Below, one piece after another: positions 59,234 to 64,000 of a stretch of 64,000 bases of DNA. The notes below the pieces were generated by a model. That model made no database searches. It was not told where the DNA came from and saw only the letters and a program-made list of their open reading frames with translations. The DNA is from Bombardia bombarda. Its lineage: Eukaryota; Ascomycota; Sordariomycetes; Sordariales; Lasiosphaeriaceae. Made by a program: the position numbers and the translations under genes. Location of the stretch: NCBI GenBank assembly GCA_030512295.1, contig JAULSR010000008.1:1116001-1180000 (forward strand), given 5' to 3'. The first letter of the stretch is position 1. Each line of letters starts with the position of its first letter.

Positions 59234-60172
59234 ATGTCGGGCCCTAGAACCAAAAGGCAATTCGCCGGCGCAGCCAGCGATCCAGCGCAGCGCCAGATCA
59301 CCAACTATTTCACAAAGACCGGCGCCTCAACAGGCAATGGCGCCAATTCGGGCTCGTCCTCACCCTCTCCAGCGACAGGACCCCCAAACGCAGCTCCGCT
59401 GCCGCCCCATGTCCAAGCCAACCTCCTAAGCGTGGGAATGCGGGTGCGCAAGTCGATCCCCGAAGGCTACAAGACGGGCAGTGCCTACTCGGGCTTTTCT
59501 CTCTGGACAGAAGGCGACGACACCACCGCCACCACCGGCACTCTTCTGTCCCCTTCCCCCACCGCCCGTCCGGCAGCCACCTCCGCAGGAGGGGTAGCCT
59601 GTGAGCTCACACCATTCTGCGGCATCCACAAAGTCGGCGGTCTTGCGGTCCAACAGTCGGAGCAGAGCCCCGCCGTCACCCGCATCACCCCCGTCGCCGC
59701 CGCTGCATACGATGACATGCCCGGCCTGACAAGCAGCCAAGAGTCCATTGCCAGTGAAACGAGCACCACATCTGCAGTCTCAGCCACGAACCGCAAGAGA
59801 ATCTACGCAGGCGATGAAGAGGACGCAGCAGCGGCAGCCAGTGACGGCGGCGAGATGATGACGATAGTGACGGGAAGGACACGCAGCGCTGCTTCACTCC
59901 ACGGCGGACCCTGGCGCAGCCGGAGTGATTGGCTGGACGGCGAGATGAACCCAAAGAGCATGGCCCCGCCGGGCTGGGGGAATGCGCGCATCATGGCGAC
60001 GCCGAAGCGACGTGGTGACGCCGGTGCTGGCCGGAAGCCGGGCAGTCTGGCCAATGCGCATGCGTCGGCGGCCTCGCTTGCTCGTCTTGATCAGGAGAAC
60101 ATGGCTGTTGATGATTTCGAGGAGGCGGCGTTCCTGGACTATCGACTGGCGGGGGATATGGAGGCTGCGTGA
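59234..60172 (+). CDS. ribonucleotide reductase inhibitor-like protein
   Basis: This intronless gene encodes 312 residues. The start at 59234 gives MSGPRTKRQFAGAASDPAQRQITNYFTK. The diagnostic block is PPHVQANLLSVGMRVRKSIPEGYKTG near residues 55-80, which I match to the fungal family related to Spd1/Sml1 (ribonucleotide reductase inhibitors). In yeasts these bind the reductase or hold it in the nucleus, and are removed after DNA damage through the ATR pathway. The rest is low in complexity, rich in Ser, Thr and Ala, with acidic runs. The ITNYFTK segment resembles a PCNA-binding (PIP-box) motif, QxxIxxYF; Spd1 also acts with PCNA. The link to the ATR kinase gene in the same window is by function only. 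Confidence 0.75.
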   Translation: MSGPRTKRQFAGAASDPAQRQITNYFTKTGASTGNGANSGSSSPSPATGPPNAAPLPPHVQANLLSVGMRVRKSIPEGYKTGSAYSGFSLWTEGDDTTATTGTLLSPSPTARPAATSAGGVACELTPFCGIHKVGGLAVQQSEQSPAVTRITPVAAAAYDDMPGLTSSQESIASETSTTSAVSATNRKRIYAGDEEDAAAAASDGGEMMTIVTGRTRSAASLHGGPWRSRSDWLDGEMNPKSMAPPGWGNARIMATPKRRGDAGAGRKPGSLANAHASAASLARLDQENMAVDDFEEAAFLDYRLAGDMEAA

Positions 60173-60627
60173 GTGAGTCGATAGGATTTTTTCCGCGATT
60201 TTTGTTCCTCTCGGGATACTGGAGTTACTTTTATAGACGGACGGACGGACGGACGGACGGCTTGGGATGCTGCATATTGCACGGCGTTTATGGGCTGTAT
60301 CAACAAGTTTTCGGGTGGTTCCGGGATTTGTGATCATTATACGATATTGACAGGGCAACTGAAAAGGGACATCGATTTGGAGAAACTGGGCGGGCATGTA
60401 TTTTTGTATGATCTTACTCACGGGGTGGGAAAAAAAACATATCTGTAGTAGCACCGTAGGCAGTGGGGATGGGATACACTTGCGTTATCACCTTCTTCAC
60501 AACGAAAATAAGTCGATTATTTTGATAATAATAAGCCATATGAGCTCCAGGTAATATGTAACACACAGCAAATCCGAATAAAAAAAGCAAGAAAACGTAC
60601 AAACCCAGTCGTCATGACGAACTGCAG
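60173..60627. other. convergent 3' flanks with GGAC repeat
   Basis: The region lies between two convergent genes and contains six copies of GGAC at 60236-60260. No gene is supported. Confidence 0.5.
60236..60260. repeat. GGAC tetranucleotide repeat
   Basis: Six direct copies of ACGG/GGAC lie about 65 bp beyond the stop of the RNR-inhibitor-like gene. Confidence 0.9.
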
Positions 60628-62286
60628 CTACAGAGGACGAAATGGATCGCGAAACTCCAAGAGATCCCTCTGCCCGTAAAATTCACCAGCAACAGTCAAG
60701 ATCATGTTCAGCGTCATCCTCATGTTGAGCCGAGCTCGCATCTCGTTAAACGTCGACTTCTCACCGTCGGATTTGTCGGCTACAGCTACCCCTTTGCCCT
60801 TTGTATCGCCAGGGGCTCGCTCAGCACCCGAGTTCTCGAGCTGGTTGAGGAGTCGCAATTTCGCCGCTGCAATGTCAGCCTCGATATCTTTCGAACTGGT
60901 GGTGGGTTCGGGTTCATCGGACACTTCCCCTTCTTCGAGATCCATGTCCATTTCCAACTCGCCGCCGCCGCCGCCGTCGTCAGCCTCAGGACCTTTTGTA
61001 GCAGCCGTTGCGGGAATGGCATCGGCACTCCGAGACTTGTCGGCTAACTGGGCGGCTTCTTCGCTCGAGGGTTCATCTACATGACTTGCCTCCTCACCTA
61101 CGGCCTCCTCTCCCACATACTCCTCCTCGTCATCATCGTAAAAAGCCTCATCTTCTTGGACCTCATCCTCATCCTCATCCTCATCCTCATCCTCATCCTC
61201 CTCCTCCTCCTCAAGCTCACCCTCCTCCACCTCCTCCCTCAGCGCCTGCATCTGCGCAATGCTCACCATCATCAGCACCGCCCGCTTGCCCAGATCCCGA
61301 ATCCAGCCGATATCCGTGTGGTCCAGCTCGCCCCGGTCGGGCAGCCTGGCGAGCAGCGCCCAGATCCACCGGCTCGTCCGCTCCCGCAGCTCGTGCCCGC
61401 GCCGGATGAACTTGCCGCCCAGGATGACGCGCAGCAGCTTGAGCGCGGCCCGCGGGTCCATGGCCGCGAGCTGCACCGGCAGCGGGTCCGTGTGCCGCAA
61501 ACGCTCCGCCCAGACGGGGAACGTCCAGCTCTGGGCGCCGAACGAGCCGACGGCGGCACGGTTGTCTTTGGGGAGCGCGCGGACGAGCTCCAGGGGAGGC
61601 GGGTGGCTGAGCCGTGAGCGGAGGACGCTGTAGCGGGAGAGCAGGGAGGCGAAGAAGGCGTCGCGGACGGTCTTCTCGGCTGCGGCTGCGCGGGCTTTGT
61701 CGTCGTCGTTGTCTTGGGAGGACGGGTTGGGGAGGGGTTCGGGGTCGGGCGCTGCCGTGTATGCGCCGTCGTGGTAGTAGCCTCTGTAGTCTCCTACGCC
61801 GTTGTCGTATATTCCTCGGTCGAAGACGTCGGGGCCTGCGAGGTGCGGCGGCCGCTCTGGGCCGGCTTTGGGAGCTACGAGGAGGTGGGGGATGCCGTTT
61901 GCTTGGTGCCTGCGGTGGTCAGCATGTTAGCCAGGCTGTGTGCTGTGAAGAGGGAAGAGAAGGAGGTTGTTTTAGCAAATGACTGGTTTGCCATGGAGTT
62001 GCGTCGGGGGAATGGATGCTTACCGCACGGATCTGAGATAGTCAAGCGCGTCGCCTTCGTCCTCGTATTCGAGGTCATCATCGCTCAGATGGACTGGGGA
62101 GTCAAGCCCTGGAAAGACCTGGCGTTGGCCGTAGGTGGCATCGGTCCTGGGCTCAGCAGGCTTTGATTTGGCCGGGGCTTGTTCTCGTCGTCGTTTGTTG
62201 GAGGGCTGCGCGATCAACCCGTTGTTATTGTCGTCGTCGCCACGGCCATCTTCGATAGCGGTACTATGATCGCGTTTAGACACCAT
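60628..62286 (-). CDS. Gemin2/SIP1-like snRNP assembly factor
   Basis: Gemin2 (SIP1; Brr1 in yeast) holds the Sm ring during spliceosomal snRNP assembly. Exons 62286-62024 and 61909-60628, with a 114-nt intron, give 514 residues. Family features are GDALDYLRSVR directly before the intron, GIPHLLVAP directly after it, and the helical core LAAMDPRAALKLLRVILGGKFIRRG, then TSRWIWALLARLP and the C-terminal GEFYGQRDLLE. An unusually long acidic insertion of Glu and Asp (about residues 300-440), coded partly by a TCATCC repeat on the plus strand, separates the core from the C-terminal helix. The product name is inferred from pattern memory; similarity is moderate. Confidence 0.75.
61160..61200 (-). 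repeat. coding hexanucleotide repeat (Asp/Glu tract)
   Basis: About six GATGAG units on the coding strand encode the alternating DEDEDE tract of the Gemin2-like protein. Confidence 0.88.
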
Positions 62287-62626
62287 GGCTTCCTAGTACT
62301 TCATAATCTGTTAGGCCGCTGCGTGTGGTGAAAAAAACGGCCAGTGACGCGTGAGATGGGCTGGCTAAAAACGTTGTTCGACAAACAAATACCCAACGTT
62401 AGCGCATAGTATGACGGTAGTATGGCGGGCAGACACCATGCAAGGGTACGTACCTTATTTGAGAGCTCGCTGCCCCTCTAAAACTACCCCGCCAAAAAGA
62501 TAACCGGGCAGACACGTCAGGCCAGAAACTGAGTCACTATTCACACCACTCCTACAAACCAACAAGAGCCAACTTACAACCACCAGCTACCAATTCCTCG
62601 CGAAATTCCATCAATCGACGGTCAAC
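62287..62626. promoter_or_regulatory. bidirectional promoter, Gemin2-like / AspRS
   Basis: Divergent starts are 340 bp apart, so both promoters share this stretch. No specific element is identified. Confidence 0.5.
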
Positions 62627-63959
62627 ATGGCGGAACCATCCTCGAACCCGGTCCCTCCCCCGGCCGACACCCCCACCGAGGCTGGCGAGGAAGGGCCTTC
62701 CAAGAAGGCCCTGAAGAAGGCCGAGGCGAAGGCTAAGAAGGAAGCAGAGAAGGCCAAGCGTGCCGCGGAGAGAGCTGCTGCCGCTGGAGCATCTGCTTCC
62801 TCTGCCCAGCTGGAGGACCTGGCGAAGGAAAACTATGGCCAAGAGACACACACCACCAAGCTGGACGCCGATGCCACCGAGATTACCCTGAAGACGCTCG
62901 GCGATGAGCACGTCGGAAAGACTGTCGAGCTCCGTGCCTGGGTCCAGAACTCGAGAATGCAGGGCGCCAAGATGGTATTTGTCGAGCTCCGCGAGTTTGG
63001 CAACTGGACCATTCAGGGCATCGTCGCCGCGAATCCCGAGCAGACCCCTGTTTCCCGTCAGAGTAAGAGTTTGTTTCCAATAGAATGGGTCTGGACTAGT
63101 CAATAATAACTTCTTTCCACAGTGGTCAAGTGGGTAGGATCGACCAACGACGAATCCTTCTGCGTCGTCCAGGGCACAGTGCAGAAGCCTCTGGAGCCCG
63201 TAAAGTCCTGCCGTGTCTCGAACTACGAGCTCCATATCACCAAACTCTTCGTCGTGGCGAGCGCGCCAGCTATGCTTGGCATGACGCTCGCCGCAGCGAA
63301 CAGGCCGATCGCCAACTTTAGCGACGAGGAGGTGCCCGTGGAAGACGGCGTGGAGAAGCTCAGCATTGCGGCATCGTCAGAGCCTACTGGCGTACCGGCG
63401 GCCTCGATGCTCACGCATTTGGACAATATCATCATGCAAGTAGCCTGTCCAGCAATACAGTTTAATACTATGATGAGCCAGAAACTAACCCCCCGTCTGT
63501 AGGCATAAGAGGGCGCCCGTGCAGCAAGCTATCGCTGATATCCGCATGGAGGTCAAGGATCTGTTCCGATCCTACCTCAAGTCTCACGGCTTCAAGGAGT
63601 GTAAGAAAATCAACTCTGCACGATGTATATATAAAGGATGCTAACAAGGTGCAATATAGTCGAACCGCCATGCCTTATTGGCGCGGCGTCAGAAGGTGGC
63701 TCCAACGTCTTTGGTCTCAAGTATTTTGGCACCGAGGCGTTCCTCGCCCAGTCCCCACAGTTTTATAAGGTACTTCCTATGCAATTATGTACACCTCCTT
63801 TGACCATAACCTTAACATTGGAAGCTGACGTCCGAAGCAATACGAAATCGCTGGTGGTAGAAAGCGAGTCTACTGCGTGGGACCCGTTTTCCGCGCAGAG
63901 AACAGCAATACTCCTCGCCACATGACAGAGTTCACAGGCCTCGATTTGGAAATGGAAAT
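62627..63959 (+). CDS. DPS1: cytosolic aspartyl-tRNA synthetase, 5' part
   Basis: The enzyme charges tRNA-Asp. The gene runs beyond the window. Visible exons are 62627-63062, 63123-63435, 63503-63600, 63660-63769 and 63838-63959; the last boundary, at a GTTCGT donor, is tentative. A Lys/Ala-rich extension (about residues 25-60) precedes the OB-fold anticodon-binding domain (VGKTVELRAWVQNSR). Then come the fungal block IMHKRAPVQQAI and the class II catalytic core: FEPPCLIGAASEGGSNVF, FLAQSPQFYKQ and motif 2, VGPVFRAENSNTPRHMTEF. The intron at 63436-63502 has a GCAAGT donor and an AG acceptor; using the next GT instead would put a stop in frame. Asparaginyl-tRNA synthetase is a weaker alternative. 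Confidence 0.92.
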
Positions 63960-64000
63960 GTTCGTATATCCCTTGTAATGGGCAGATATGGTCTACCTTA

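Noticed and set aside
1..64000. Secondary-metabolite cluster, CRISPR array, viral insertion or giant Starship element
   Set aside because: No polyketide or peptide synthase, no spaced repeat array, no viral gene and no tyrosine-recombinase captain gene was seen.

Overview
The window is nuclear DNA of a filamentous ascomycete (Pezizomycotina, most likely a Sordariomycete). Genes are dense, on both strands, and split by short GT-AG introns of about 50-110 nt. Most products are housekeeping proteins in their fungal form. One repeat family carries C-to-T damage typical of repeat-induced point mutation (RIP), which is confined to this group of fungi. The class is inferred from gene style only; no species is claimed.

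Layout. 1-10.2 kb: 6-phosphofructokinase (-), Mediator subunit Med17 (+), and an Arg/Ser-rich fungal protein of unknown role (-). 10.9-13.0 kb: a RIP-damaged 2.07-kb element with terminal inverted repeats and a 5-bp target duplication. It holds a broken protein-kinase-like gene and a second broken reading frame facing it. 15.2-28.6 kb: a PARP-type zinc-finger protein, the ATR/Mec1 checkpoint kinase and the signal recognition particle receptor alpha subunit, all (-). 29.1-34.7 kb: Yif1, an Mpv17/PMP22 membrane protein and a secreted muconate-cyclase-like beta-propeller with a Lys/Asn-rich insertion, all (+). 36.1-49.3 kb: a Tea1/KelA-type kelch/coiled-coil polarity protein (-) and the TORC1 subunit Kog1/Raptor (+), divergent across 3.6 kb. 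50.4-55.7 kb: a Gln-rich orphan, two tRNA-Cys copies in opposite orientation (one damaged), phosducin-like protein Plp2 (-) and ribosomal protein eS27 (+). 57.0-62.3 kb: a single terminal-repeat copy of the 10.9-kb element, a cysteine-rich gene with one stop codon, a ribonucleotide-reductase-inhibitor-like protein (+) and a Gemin2-like protein (-). 62.6-64 kb: the 5' part of cytosolic aspartyl-tRNA synthetase (+), cut by the window end and carrying a GC-AG intron.

There is no operon or obvious gene cluster; neighbours share at most bidirectional promoters. Two themes recur. Several products belong to growth and genome surveillance (TORC1, ATR, RNR inhibitor), secretion (SRP receptor, Yif1) or RNA/protein synthesis (Gemin2, eS27, AspRS). 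In four clearly essential genes (phosphofructokinase, Med17 twice, Kog1, Plp2), and possibly in a fifth, the reading frame is broken exactly where one C/G is missing from a short run. That pattern points to homopolymer undercalls in the sequence rather than pseudogenes. The most unusual biology is the RIP-damaged inverted-repeat element with kinase cargo and its related copy 46 kb away.
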